From Nocardioides caldifontis (GTDB taxonomy: Bacteria > Actinomycetota > Actinomycetes > Propionibacteriales > Nocardioidaceae), in assembly GCF_008087345.1 (NCBI RefSeq), contig NZ_VHIB01000001.1, positions 930,001 to 994,000 on the forward strand: DNA of 64,000 nucleotides. The letters run 5' to 3'. This document shows positions 25,405 to 33,629 of the stretch, one piece after another. Made by a program: the position numbers and the translations under genes. Positions within the stretch are counted from its first letter, which is position 1; the number at the start of each line of letters is the position of its first letter. The notes below the pieces were generated by a model. The model did not search any database. It had not been told where the DNA came from and saw only the letters and a list, made by a program, of their open reading frames with translations.

Positions 25405-25860
25405 GTGCAGCTGCAGGTCGACAAGTACTGGAACGAGATCGAGGTCGGCGAGAGCACCGGCGTCTCGCGGGGACGGACCGTCACGGAGACCGACGTCGTC
25501 CACTTCATGATGCTGACCGGCAACTGGGTGGAGATCCACTCCAACGTCGAGTTCGCGAAGGACACGCCGTTCGGGCAGCGGCTGGTGCAGGGCTCGCTGG
25601 TGCTCGCGATGAGCCAGGGGCTCTTCACCACCGGCCGTGCGGTGGCCGCCTTCTACGGGCTCGACAAGCTCCGGTTCACCAAGCCCGTCTTCATCGGCGA
25701 CACCATCAAGGTCGAGTGCGTCCTGCTCTCCAAGAAGGACAAGAACGAGAAGTTCGGGCTGGCCACCTGGGAGATGCGGGTGACCAACCAGCGCGACGAG
25801 CAGGTGCAGGTCGCCGAGTACACCTACCTGAACTACAAGGAGCGTCCCGAGTCCTGGTGA
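25405..25860 (+). CDS. MaoC-like (hot-dog fold) hydratase
   Basis: This 151-aa protein has a MaoC/R-hydratase pattern: a VTETDVVHFMMLTGNW helix, then EIHSNVEFAKDTPFGQRLVQG and a KPVFIGDTIKVECVL beta strand. The family His is present, but the usual Asp of FxGDxNPxH is Asn/Trp (TGNWVEIH), so activity may differ. It is probably a 2-enoyl-CoA hydratase of opposite stereochemistry to the crotonase encoded just upstream. GTG 25405 lies 3 bp after that gene. The last 28 bp overlap the convergent flavoprotein gene. Confidence 0.87.
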   Translation: MQLQVDKYWNEIEVGESTGVSRGRTVTETDVVHFMMLTGNWVEIHSNVEFAKDTPFGQRLVQGSLVLAMSQGLFTTGRAVAAFYGLDKLRFTKPVFIGDTIKVECVLLSKKDKNEKFGLATWEMRVTNQRDEQVQVAEYTYLNYKERPESW

Positions 25861-26372
25861 TCCGGGCCCGGTCCGCCCCGGCCGTCGCCGGCGAGCAGCC
25901 GCGAGTCGTGGCTGGCGGCGAGGGCGACCGGCCGGAACGCGATGACGACGCGATTCGGCGTGTCGAGCAGCCGGATGAAGGCTTCCTCGGCGCCGGGCGC
26001 AGCCAGCCGCTCGGCCCAGAGGGGCAGGAACCAGTCGAGGGTCTCCCGGTCCCGGTGGACCGTCCCGACGCCGCGGTACGAGACCATCTGCCGGCCCGGC
26101 GTACCCGTGCCGGCGTTGGAGACCACGATGCTCATCCGCGGGTCACGCGCGAGCGCGGTCACTTGCTGGCGGTCCGAGGTGGCGGTGAGCCAGAAGATCC
26201 CGTCCACCCGCATGAAGCTCATGATCACCGCCGCGGGCCAGCCCCCCTCGCGCGAGAACACCACCGTGCACTCGGTCTGCCGCTCGAGGAGCGCGTCGCG
26301 CTCGGCCACGGACAGCCGTGCGCCGGCCAGCCTCTCGAGCTCCTGCTCGCCCGGCTTCGCCACGCCGGTCAC
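25833..26372 (-). CDS. Pyridoxamine-5'-phosphate-oxidase-like flavin/F420-binding protein
   Basis: This protein of about 179 aa has the split-barrel pattern of PPOX-type oxidoreductases: RDALLERQTECTVVFSREG, AAVIMSFMRVDGIFWLTAT, then RDPRMSIVVSNAG and a YRGVGTVHRD strand. Actinobacterial members often use F420 or FMN/haem. It starts at a GTG that overlaps the stop of the upstream SDR (GTGA), so the two are translationally coupled. A hydride shuttle between the SDR product and a deazaflavin is possible but speculative. The tail overlaps the MaoC gene by 28 bp. Confidence 0.8.
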   Translation of the reverse strand: MTGVAKPGEQELERLAGARLSVAERDALLERQTECTVVFSREGGWPAAVIMSFMRVDGIFWLTATSDRQQVTALARDPRMSIVVSNAGTGTPGRQMVSYRGVGTVHRDRETLDWFLPLWAERLAAPGAEEAFIRLLDTPNRVVIAFRPVALAASHDSRLLAGDGRGGPGPDHQDSGRSL

Positions 26373-27187
26373 CGCGGGGTGGTGTCGAGGGAGAGGTCGA
26401 ACTCGCCCATGAGGTTGCGGGGCTCGCCGCCGATGAGGAGACGACCGCCGTCGACGTCGAGCATCGCGCCGGTCATCCACCGGGCCTCGTCGGAGAGCAG
26501 GAAGGTGACCGCTCCGGCGATGTCGCGCGGCTCGCCGAGCCGCTGCAGCGGCAGGATCGCGGCTTCCTCCGTGCCGCGGTCCCCCTCCCAGAGCACGCCG
26601 GCCATCGTGGTGCGGACGAGGCCGGGGGAGACGCTGTTCACCCGGATGCCGTGCGGGCCGAGCTCCCGCGCGAGCCCCTTGGTGAGCACGTCGAGCGCGG
26701 CCTTGCTGGCCGTGTAGCCGGCGACCATGGGCTGGACCTGCCGGGCGCCGATCGTGCTGATGTTGACCACGGCCGAGCCCGGGTGCTCGCCGAGCCCGCC
26801 GGCGACGGCGGTCTGGACGAGCGCCAGCGGGGCCCACGCGTTGGTCGTCACGGTGGTCAGGAACGCCTCGCGGGTGATCTCCATCAGCCCGCCGTACGAC
26901 GCGTTCGCGCCGGCGTTGTTGACGACGAAGTCGATCCTCCCGAACGCCTCCTGCGCCGCCCGGACGATCGTCTCCGGCGCCTGCGGGTCGCGCATGTTGG
27001 CGATGCACCCCACCGCGTTGCCCTCGCCGAGGGCGGCGACGGTCTCCTCGATCTCGTCCGGCTTGCGGGCCACGACGAGGACATGGGATCCGCGCTCCAC
27101 GAGGGACTCGGCGGTCGCCCGGCCGATGCCGCGCGTGGCTCCGGTGATGATCGCCGTGCGGCCGGCGAAGTGCGTCGTGAGATTCAT
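26369..27187 (-). CDS. SDR-family oxidoreductase
   Basis: This protein of about 272 aa is a classical NAD(P)-dependent short-chain dehydrogenase: TGATRGIGRATAESL cofactor loop, NNAGAN, a YTASKAALDVL active-site helix and a C-terminal GAMLDVDGGRLL. It would oxidise or reduce a hydroxyacyl-CoA or alcohol intermediate. Two ATGs (27193 and 27187) are in frame. The inner one is preferred, because the promoter CTGACA-N18-TATTAT would start transcription at about 27187 and no ribosome site exists. The mRNA thus looks leaderless. It is coupled to the PPOX-like gene. Confidence 0.88.
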   Translation of the reverse strand: MNLTTHFAGRTAIITGATRGIGRATAESLVERGSHVLVVARKPDEIEETVAALGEGNAVGCIANMRDPQAPETIVRAAQEAFGRIDFVVNNAGANASYGGLMEITREAFLTTVTTNAWAPLALVQTAVAGGLGEHPGSAVVNISTIGARQVQPMVAGYTASKAALDVLTKGLARELGPHGIRVNSVSPGLVRTTMAGVLWEGDRGTEEAAILPLQRLGEPRDIAGAVTFLLSDEARWMTGAMLDVDGGRLLIGGEPRNLMGEFDLSLDTTPR

Positions 27188-27194
27188 AACCATG

Positions 27195-27224
27195 ATAATA
27201 AGAGATTACGAGGGGTGCTGTCAG
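27195..27224 (-). promoter_or_regulatory. Promoter of a leaderless SDR transcript
   Basis: On the minus strand CTGACA (27224-27219) and TATTAT (27200-27195) are spaced by 18 bp. Transcription would begin 7-8 nt downstream, at the ATG of 27187, and no Shine-Dalgarno sequence is seen. Confidence 0.6.
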
Positions 27225-27276
27225 CACAGGGCGCCTCTTGAGCTTCGCGAGTGGCTCGGGCAAGATCGGCTAACTA

Positions 27277-27291
27277 GTCGCATGATTCGTA
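27277..27291 (+). promoter_or_regulatory. CGCATGATT element upstream of the second mycofactocin SDR operon
   Basis: GTCGCATGATTCGTA lies 24 bp before the start codon. It shares CGCATGAT with the sites at 4478 and 12949. It is a weak member of that group. Confidence 0.3.
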
Positions 27292-27314
27292 CGGAACGAG
27301 GAGCGCGGAGAACC

Positions 27315-28166
27315 ATGGGGATGTTGGACGGCAAGGTCGCGTTCGTGACCGGCGCCGCACGTGCGCAAGGACGCGCGCACGCGGTCGCCATGGCGCGCAA
27401 CGGTGCGGACGTGATCATCTGCGACATCGGTGAGGACGTCGACGGGCTGCGCTACAGCCTCGGCACGCTGGAGGAGCTCGAGGAGACCGCCGGGCTGGTC
27501 CGCGCCGAGGGGCGCCGGGTCGTCAGCCGGAAGGCCGACGTCCGCTCGCAGGCCGAGCTCGACGCGGTCGTCGCCGCGGGGGTCGAGGAGCTCGGCCGCG
27601 TCGATGTGCTGGTCGCGAACGCGGCGATCAACCAGCTGAAGCCGTTCTGGGAGATCACCGAGGCCGACTGGGAGGCGGTGGTCGGTACCAACCTCGCCGG
27701 CGTCTGGCGGTCGGCCAAGGCGGTGATGCCGCACCTGGTCCGCCAGCGGAGCGGGTCGATGGTGCTGATCTCCTCGGTCAACGGCCTCGAGCCGGCGAAC
27801 GGCTACGCGCACTACGGCGCCGCCAAGCACGGCGTCATCGGGCTGATGGGCAGCATCGCGCTCGAGGGCGCGCCCTACGGCATCCGTTGCAACGCGATCT
27901 GCCCGGGCTTCGTGAAGTCGGGGATGACGACGTTCCAGGACCAGCTCGACAAGTACGCCGGCCACCCGGGCGCGACCCTCGACGTCCTCGACGACGCCGG
28001 CCGCGGGTTCCACCCGTTCAACGGCCTGACCTACCTGGAGCCGGAGCACATCGCCGAGGCCGCGGTGTGGCTCTCCTCGACCGCCGCGATCGCGGTCAAC
28101 GGCGTGGCCATGCCGGTCGACGCCGGTCACCTGCTGGTCGCCGGGAAGGTGTGGCGCGACGCATGA
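27315..28166 (+). CDS. Mycofactocin-coupled SDR oxidoreductase (second copy)
   Basis: This 283-aa SDR has TGAARAQGRAHAVAMA (residues 12-27), the mycofactocin-type insertion (GLRYSLGTLEELEETAGLV, residues 44-62), and catalytic Ser153/154, Tyr167 and Lys171 (YGAAK). It should oxidise a secondary alcohol with non-exchangeable NAD. It is about as long as, but clearly different from, the copy at 8134, which suggests different substrates. ATG 27315 follows GGAGCGCGGAGAACC. The stop overlaps a CoA-transferase start (ATGA) in a four-gene operon. Confidence 0.91.
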   Translation: MGMLDGKVAFVTGAARAQGRAHAVAMARNGADVIICDIGEDVDGLRYSLGTLEELEETAGLVRAEGRRVVSRKADVRSQAELDAVVAAGVEELGRVDVLVANAAINQLKPFWEITEADWEAVVGTNLAGVWRSAKAVMPHLVRQRSGSMVLISSVNGLEPANGYAHYGAAKHGVIGLMGSIALEGAPYGIRCNAICPGFVKSGMTTFQDQLDKYAGHPGATLDVLDDAGRGFHPFNGLTYLEPEHIAEAAVWLSSTAAIAVNGVAMPVDAGHLLVAGKVWRDA

Positions 28167-29362
28167 GCGAGCATGGGACGGTGGCGTCCGACGCGCAGCC
28201 CCTGACCGGAGTCCGGGTCCTCGACCTGGGCATGAACATCGCCGGCCCCCAGGCGACGACGCTCCTCGCCGACCTCGGTGCCGACGTCGTCAAGGTGGAG
28301 TCGCCGCAGGGTGACACCAGCCGCGCCCTCGAGCCCAAGCTCGACGGGGTCAGCGCGATGGCGATGACGATGAACCGGAACAAGCGTTACCTCGGGCTCG
28401 ACCTGCGCCACCCCGACGCCGCGCCGGTCCGGGAGGCGTTGGTGCGTTGGGCGGACGTCGCGGTGCAGAACCTGCGTCCGGGCAAGGCCGAGCAGCTCGG
28501 CATCGGCGCCGACCAGTGCCACGACATCAATCCGCGGCTGGTGCACGTCAGCGTCGAGGCGTTCTACCCCTCCGAGGGCACCCGCCCCGGCTACGACCTG
28601 CTGGTTCAGGCGGAGACCGGGATGATGCACCTCACCGGTGACGCGGACGGTCCGCCGTCGCGGCTGCCGGGGAGCCTGCTCGACCACACCACCGGGCTGT
28701 TCGCGGCCTTCGGCATCGCGGCCGCGCTGCACGGCCCGCGCGACCGGCACCGGCTCACGGTGTCGATGAGCGACGTGGCGCAGAGCCTGCTCGGCGACCG
28801 TGTGGCCGCCTACCTGCTCAGCGGCGAGGCGCCCCAGCGGATGGGTTCGGCGATCTCGGTGACCACGCCGCTGCAGTCCTACCGGACGGGTGACGGGGAT
28901 CTCGCGATCGGCGCCGCGAGCGACGCTCTCTTCCGCCGGCTGGGGGAGGCCCTGGGGGTGGACCTGGCCGGCGACAGCCGGTTCGCCACCCAAGCCACCC
29001 GGCTGCAGCACCGGCACGAGCTCGACGACGCGATCGAGGAGGTGCTGGCGACCGCGTCCGCGGAAGTCTGGTACGAGCGGCTCCACGCGGCGGGGATCCC
29101 CACCGCGCGGGTCCGCGACCTGCCCGGGGCGGTGGAGCGCCACCGCGAGCTCAGCCGCACCGGGCTCGTGCCCGTCGAGGGGCTGCCGGGCGCGGAGCTG
29201 GTCGCGAACCCTCTGGGATCGGCCGTGGCGCCCCGCGTTCCCGGCCCGGTCGGTGCCGACTCGCGCTCCCTGCTCGTCGACCTCCTCGGTTTCGGCCAGG
29301 ACGACTACCTCAAGTGGGTCGAGTCCGGAGTCGTCGTACCGACACCGGAGGAGGGCGCATGA
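28163..29362 (+). CDS. CaiB/BaiF-type CoA-transferase (copy 3 of 4)
   Basis: This 399-aa family III CoA-transferase has VRVLDLGMNIAGPQATTLLA, DLGADVVKVESPQGDTSR, then NRNKRYLGLDLRHPDA and ADVAVQNLRPGKAEQLG. The SDGR-like second domain is present but the family's GQ/EG-rich turn is altered (HVSVEAFYPSEGTRPG). It would move CoA onto an acid formed from the alcohol oxidised by the preceding SDR. Both ends overlap neighbours by 4 bp. The next gene is another CaiB-fold member of racemase type, so activation and epimerisation are encoded side by side. Confidence 0.9.
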   Translation: MSEHGTVASDAQPLTGVRVLDLGMNIAGPQATTLLADLGADVVKVESPQGDTSRALEPKLDGVSAMAMTMNRNKRYLGLDLRHPDAAPVREALVRWADVAVQNLRPGKAEQLGIGADQCHDINPRLVHVSVEAFYPSEGTRPGYDLLVQAETGMMHLTGDADGPPSRLPGSLLDHTTGLFAAFGIAAALHGPRDRHRLTVSMSDVAQSLLGDRVAAYLLSGEAPQRMGSAISVTTPLQSYRTGDGDLAIGAASDALFRRLGEALGVDLAGDSRFATQATRLQHRHELDDAIEEVLATASAEVWYERLHAAGIPTARVRDLPGAVERHRELSRTGLVPVEGLPGAELVANPLGSAVAPRVPGPVGADSRSLLVDLLGFGQDDYLKWVESGVVVPTPEEGA

Positions 29363-30540
29363 CCGGACCGCTGCAAGGGCTCAAGGTCGTCGAGATGGCC
29401 GGGCAGGGCCCGGTGCCCTTCGCCGGGATGCAGCTCGCGGACCTCGGGGCCGAGGTGCTCCGCCTCGAGCGCCCGACCGGACGCACGGTCAAGCTCGCGC
29501 CGCCGCGCTTCGACGTGGTGGCACGAGGGCGCCGCTCGGTCGCCATCGACATGAAGGCCGAAGGAGCCGCCGAGCTGGTCCTGGGGCTGTTGGAGGAGGC
29601 GGACGTCTTCCTCGAGGGGTTCCGTCCAGGTGTCTGCGAACGGCTCGGGATCGGCCCGGAGCCGGCGCTGCGCGCGAACCCGCGGCTCGTCTACGCCCGG
29701 GTCACCGGGTGGGGGCAGGACGGCCCCCGGGCCCTCCAGGGCGGCCACGACATCAACTACATCGCCGTGACCGGTGCACTGGCGGCCATCGGGGAGAAGG
29801 GGCGCGCCCCTGTGCCACCGCTCAACCTCGTCGGCGACTTCGGGGGCGGCGGCATGTCCGCCCTGGTCGGCATCCTGGCCGCGCTGTACGGCGTCGAGCA
29901 CGGGCTGCCCGGCCAGGTCGTCGACGTGGCGATGGTCGAGGGGGTCAACACCCTGCTCGCCACCGCGCACGGCTACCAGGGCGCCGGCGTCCTGGTCGAC
30001 GAGCGCGAGAGCAACTTCGTCGACGGGGGTGCGCCCTACTACCGCGCGTACGAGTGCGCGGACGGCAACCACGTCGCGGTGGGTGCCGTGGAGCCCCAGT
30101 TCTTCCGGGCGCTGGTCACTACGCTCGGCGTCGACATCGACCCTGCCGGCCAGATGGACCGGTCGCGCTGGCCGGAGATGCGCAAGCAGCTCGCCGACGC
30201 CTTCGCCACCCGCTCGCGCGACGCGTGGGTCGAGCTCTTCGACGGGGTGGACGCCTGCGTCTCCCCCGTCCTGACGCTGGGCGAGGCGCACACCGACCCG
30301 CAGCTCGTCGCCCGCGAGGCGCTGCAGGTGGTCGACGGTGTGCCGCAGCCCGCGCCGTCGCCCCGGTTCTCTCGGACCCCTGCCGAGGTCGGTGCGCCGC
30401 CTCGCCGTCCCGGCTCCGACACGCGTACGGCGCTCGCCGACTGGGGTGTCGCGGCGGAGCGCGTCGAGGAGCTGCTGGGCGCGGGCGTGGTCCACGAGCC
30501 CGAGCCGCAGGGCGACGTGGGAGCGGCCGGGAGCCGATGA
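29359..30540 (+). CDS. Alpha-methylacyl-CoA racemase-like CaiB-family enzyme (copy 4 of 4)
   Basis: This 393-aa protein has the racemase signature GWGQDGPRALQGGHDINYIAVTG, which contains the His and Asp used for proton transfer in AMACR/MCR, and the GDFGGGGMSALVGILAA segment. AMACR interconverts (R)- and (S)-2-methylacyl-CoA, allowing ACADs to accept methyl-branched chains such as those of isoprenoids and sterols. It has normal length. Overlaps with the CoA-transferase upstream and the LLM gene downstream place it in the same operon as the mycofactocin SDR. It is one of the best hints that the substrate is methyl-branched. Confidence 0.9.
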   Translation: MTGPLQGLKVVEMAGQGPVPFAGMQLADLGAEVLRLERPTGRTVKLAPPRFDVVARGRRSVAIDMKAEGAAELVLGLLEEADVFLEGFRPGVCERLGIGPEPALRANPRLVYARVTGWGQDGPRALQGGHDINYIAVTGALAAIGEKGRAPVPPLNLVGDFGGGGMSALVGILAALYGVEHGLPGQVVDVAMVEGVNTLLATAHGYQGAGVLVDERESNFVDGGAPYYRAYECADGNHVAVGAVEPQFFRALVTTLGVDIDPAGQMDRSRWPEMRKQLADAFATRSRDAWVELFDGVDACVSPVLTLGEAHTDPQLVAREALQVVDGVPQPAPSPRFSRTPAEVGAPPRRPGSDTRTALADWGVAAERVEELLGAGVVHEPEPQGDVGAAGSR

Positions 30541-31499
30541 GCCCGCGGACCGGTCCGGGGGTCGCGCCGCTCGGCCACGGCTCGGTCTCGCTCGGCCTGT
30601 CGGCGGTGGGCGAGGTCGGCGCCGACGTGGTCCGGCGGCTGGTGGTCGACGCCCGCACGGCCGTCGAGACCGGCTTCGACGGCGTCACCCTCAGCGAGCA
30701 CCACCGCGGGTTCCCCGGCTACGTGCCCGACCCGCTCTCCGCCGCGTCGCTCCTGCTCGAGCGGCTGCCGACCGGCTGGGCCTGCGCGGCGCCGGCGATC
30801 CTCCCGCTGCGCCACCCCGTCCTGGCGGCCGAGCAGCTCGCATGGGCCGCGGCGGCCCACCCGGGCCGGGTGGCCGCGGCGTTCGTCCCGGGTTACCAGG
30901 AGGACGACTTCGCGCTCCTCGGCGAGGAGTTCACGGCCCGGCGCGCCCGCCACTGGGAGCGGCTCGAGCAGCTGGTGGGGCTGGTCGGGCCGGAGCACCG
31001 GCGCGGTGCGCTGGCGGGTGATCCCGCCGTGGTCGGGCTTCCCGGCGACGGGGTGCCCCTGCTGACCGGCGCTGCGGGGCCGGTCGCGGTCCGTCGGGCC
31101 GCGCGGCTCGGGGTCGGCGTGCTGCTGCCGTCCCTCCGGCCGCCGCAGGAGGTGCGGCAGCTCGCGGAGCGGTACGCGGACGAGGGCGGGCAGGCGCCGG
31201 TGGTGCTGATCCGCCGCCTCCACGTCGGCACCGGCAGCCCGGGCAGCGAGGTGAACCGCGCGCGGTGGCGTTCCCGCGCCGGCAGCGCTGACTGGCTCGA
31301 CCTCAGTGACGCGGCGGTCGCCACCGGGGAGCCGGGCCGGGTCGCGGAGCTCCTGGCCGAGGCGGTGAGGAGCTCGGGGTGCACGGCGCTCAACCTGCGG
31401 CTGGAGTGCTACGCAGACGCACCCGACCAGGTGTCCGCGCAGCTGGAGGCGCTCGGCGAGCACGTGCTGCCGGAGGTGCGCGCCGCGCTGGGTCGCTGA
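30537..31499 (+). CDS. LLM-class flavin/F420-dependent oxidoreductase
   Basis: This 320-aa luciferase-like TIM barrel has an N-terminal segment with VETGFDGVTLSEHHRGFPGYVPDPL and a central AHPGRVAAAFVPGYQEDDFALLG. It contains both long barrel helices but is near the lower length limit of the family. LLM proteins are FMN- or F420-dependent monooxygenases, reductases or dehydrogenases. It is the last gene of the operon that starts at 27315 (4-bp overlap with the racemase). Its stop is 16 bp from the convergent TetR gene. A Baeyer-Villiger-like or F420 reduction role is possible. Confidence 0.85.
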   Translation: MSPRTGPGVAPLGHGSVSLGLSAVGEVGADVVRRLVVDARTAVETGFDGVTLSEHHRGFPGYVPDPLSAASLLLERLPTGWACAAPAILPLRHPVLAAEQLAWAAAAHPGRVAAAFVPGYQEDDFALLGEEFTARRARHWERLEQLVGLVGPEHRRGALAGDPAVVGLPGDGVPLLTGAAGPVAVRRAARLGVGVLLPSLRPPQEVRQLAERYADEGGQAPVVLIRRLHVGTGSPGSEVNRARWRSRAGSADWLDLSDAAVATGEPGRVAELLAEAVRSSGCTALNLRLECYADAPDQVSAQLEALGEHVLPEVRAALGR

Positions 31500-31515
31500 A
31501 CCCGCCGGTGGCGTC

Positions 31516-32058
31516 TCAGCCGACGACCGCGTGCACCAGCCGGTCGAGGACCGGCCGCGCGTCGAACTCGGCGCCGCGAGCGAGGCGCTGGAGGAAGAGC
31601 CCCTCGAAGGCCGCGGAGATGGTGAGCATCGCCAGCTCCGGGTCGGAGGCGCCCATCCGCTCGACCGCCGGGATGACGATCTTCTCGGTGGTGCTCCGGG
31701 CCCGGGCGAGCGCGTTGCGGACCTCGGGGTTGTGGCTGGCCTCCATGACCAGCACGAGCCGGGCGCTGGTGAGCACCCGTCCCGGCCCCGTCATCTCCTC
31801 GAAGAGGTCGAAGAGGGTGCGGGCCAGCTCGTCCGGCGTCTCGGGGGAGTAGGCCCCCGCTACCAGCGGCACTTCGCGCTGCAGCATCCAGTCGACCGCA
31901 CCCTCGAGGAGCGCGGCCCGGGTCCGGAAGTAGTTCGACGCCGACCCCTTGGGAACCTCGGCCTTGGCGTCGACCCGCGCGTGTGTCAGGGCACGCAGCC
32001 CCTCCGTGCCGAGGAGCGTGATCGCTGCTTCGGAAACCTGCTCGCGGACTGACGCCAT
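31516..32058 (-). CDS. TetR-family transcriptional regulator
   Basis: This 180-aa regulator has an N-terminal HTH (residues ~5-45, with GLRALTHARVDAKAEVPKGSASNYFRT). This is followed by an all-helical ligand domain typical of TetR_C proteins. It is divergent from the ferredoxin gene. The intergenic palindrome CACTAT-ATCT-GTAGTG begins only 6 bp from its ATG and overlaps its TATAGT -10, so autorepression is likely. The -10 position predicts a leaderless mRNA. The same palindrome type occurs at 33590 and 44202, making it the best candidate regulator of the P450/UGSC and thioredoxin-reductase units. Confidence 0.88.
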   Translation of the reverse strand: MASVREQVSEAAITLLGTEGLRALTHARVDAKAEVPKGSASNYFRTRAALLEGAVDWMLQREVPLVAGAYSPETPDELARTLFDLFEEMTGPGRVLTSARLVLVMEASHNPEVRNALARARSTTEKIVIPAVERMGASDPELAMLTISAAFEGLFLQRLARGAEFDARPVLDRLVHAVVG

Positions 32059-32063
32059 GAGAA

Positions 32064-32079
32064 CACTATATCTGTAGTG
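32064..32079. promoter_or_regulatory. 6-4-6 palindromic operator, TetR/ferredoxin divergent promoter
   Basis: CACTATATCTGTAGTG has 6-bp arms with one mismatch around a 4-bp centre. It covers the minus-strand TATAGT -10 (32070-32065) of the TetR gene. It matches the form YACTAY-N4-RTAGTR seen at 33590-33605 and 44202-44217. Confidence 0.6.
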
Positions 32080-32140
32080 GACAGAGCGCGATCTCGACGG
32101 TACTTTGAGGCGAATGGTGTTCAGGGATCGAGGAGGGCGC

Positions 32141-32341
32141 ATGAGACTCCGGGTCGACCGCGACCGCTGCATCGGGTCGAGCAACTGCGTGGTGGTGATG
32201 CCTGACGTCTTCGACCAGGACGAAGCCGAAGGGCTCGTCCAGCTCCTCGACGACAGTGGCGCCGGCCACGACGAGGACGCTCTCCACGACGTCGCGTACG
32301 CCTGTCCGGCGCAGGCGATCGAGGTCGTCGAGGGTGGCTGA
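32141..32341 (+). CDS. [3Fe-4S]-type ferredoxin
   Basis: This 66-aa ferredoxin has cluster Cys10 and Cys16 (CIGSSNC) and Cys55 (YACPAQAI). With only three Cys in the C-x5-C...C pattern, a [3Fe-4S] cluster is expected, as in actinobacterial P450-linked ferredoxins. It would pass electrons from the adjacent FAD reductase to the P450 encoded at 35454. ATG 32141 directly follows GAGGAGGGCGC, while the longer in-frame start lacks a ribosome site. The stop lies within the reductase gene (8-bp overlap). Confidence 0.92.
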   Translation: MRLRVDRDRCIGSSNCVVVMPDVFDQDEAEGLVQLLDDSGAGHDEDALHDVAYACPAQAIEVVEGG

Positions 32342-33536
32342 CTTTCGGGAGCTCGGCGAGGTCGTGATCGTCGGCGCCGGCGTGGCCGGGTTGACCGCAG
32401 CGGGGGCCCTGCGTCGCCGTGGGTACGTCGGCGGACTCACCGTGGTGGGAGCGGAGCGCCATGCGCCCTACGACCGGCCACCGCTCTCCAAGCAGGTGCT
32501 CGCCGCCGGGTGGGGCGAGGACCGGATCCGGCTCCGCGTCCCGCCGGAGCTCGAGACGGCCGGAGCCACCTGGGCCCTCGGTGAGGTGGCGACCCGGCTC
32601 GACGTCGAGCGCCGCGAGCTCTGCACCGACCGGGGGCGGACGCTCCCGTGGGACGGGCTCGTGATCGCGACCGGCGTGCGGCCACGGACGCTGCCGGGCC
32701 GCGCGTACTCCAACGTGCTCACGCTGCGCACCGTCGATGACGCGATGGCGCTCCGTGACGCACTGCCCGGGGCGCGCTCGGTGGTCGTGGTCGGCGCCGG
32801 GGTGCTGGGCTGCGAGGTCGCGGCCTCGGCCCGGGGGCTCGGCCTCCCGGTGACCCTCGTCGACGGCCTCGTGACCCCGATGCTGCGCCAGCTCGGGCCC
32901 GCCCTCGGGGCTCACCTGGGTGCCCGGCACGAGGCGCACGGTGTCCGCCTGCGGCTCGGCGTCGGTGTGGAGGCGCTCGAGGGCGGTGTGCGCGCCGAAG
33001 CGGTGCGGCTCGCCGACGGGAGCGCGGTCGAGGGGGACCTCTTCGTCGTCGCGATCGGCGCCGAGCCCGACCTCGGGTGGCTCGAGGGGAGCGGGCTGCC
33101 CCTGGGGGACGGCGTGCTCTGCGACGACCGGCTCCGGGTGGCGCCCGGGGTGGTGGCGGCAGGCGACCTGGCCAGCTGGCCGCACCCTCTCTTCGGTCGG
33201 CGGATGCGCGTGGAACACCGCTTCAACGCGTCCGAGCAGGCGACGGCCGCCGCGACCAACCTGCTCGGCGGCGACGTGGTCCACGACGCCGTCCCGTACT
33301 TCTGGTCCGAGCAGCTCGGCGTCCGAGTCCAGGTCTTCGGCGACCCGTCCCGCGCCGAGCGGGCCGAGCTCGTCGCAGGTGATCTCGCCTCGGACCGCTT
33401 CGCGGCTGTCCTGCGCGACGCCGACGACGCGGTCACCGCTTGCGTGTCCTGGAACCTGCCCAAGGCGGGTCCGGACCTGCGGCTTCGCGTCCTCGAGGCG
33501 TGTGCGGCGCGCGGAGCGGTTGCCGCCACGCCCTAG
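32334..33536 (+). CDS. NAD(P)H:ferredoxin oxidoreductase (FAD-dependent)
   Basis: This 400-aa protein of the putidaredoxin-reductase type has a first dinucleotide motif VIVGAGVAGLTAAGALRR, PPLSKQVL, a second motif VVVGAGVLGCEVAA, and AAGDLASWPHP near the FAD terminus. It takes electrons from NAD(P)H to the ferredoxin coded just upstream. The GTG start overlaps the ferredoxin ORF, so the pair is made in one transcript. Together with the P450 this gives a complete class-I redox chain. Confidence 0.92.
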   Translation: MADFRELGEVVIVGAGVAGLTAAGALRRRGYVGGLTVVGAERHAPYDRPPLSKQVLAAGWGEDRIRLRVPPELETAGATWALGEVATRLDVERRELCTDRGRTLPWDGLVIATGVRPRTLPGRAYSNVLTLRTVDDAMALRDALPGARSVVVVGAGVLGCEVAASARGLGLPVTLVDGLVTPMLRQLGPALGAHLGARHEAHGVRLRLGVGVEALEGGVRAEAVRLADGSAVEGDLFVVAIGAEPDLGWLEGSGLPLGDGVLCDDRLRVAPGVVAAGDLASWPHPLFGRRMRVEHRFNASEQATAAATNLLGGDVVHDAVPYFWSEQLGVRVQVFGDPSRAERAELVAGDLASDRFAAVLRDADDAVTACVSWNLPKAGPDLRLRVLEACAARGAVAATP

Positions 33537-33589
33537 TCGCTCCTCCCGACATCGCGGGGACGAACCCTCTGGTCTATTCGCACAGTTAG

Positions 33590-33605
33590 TACTACGGTCG
33601 TAGTA
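33590..33605. promoter_or_regulatory. Perfect palindromic operator upstream of the UGSC-P450 operon
   Basis: TACTACGGTCGTAGTA is a perfect inverted repeat (7-bp arms, GT centre) in the 93-bp gap after the ferredoxin reductase. It lies 24 bp before the next start and has the same YACTAY-N4-RTAGTR form as the TetR operator at 32064. Confidence 0.65.
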
Positions 33606-33629
33606 ACCACCCTTTCAGTAGGAGCCCTC

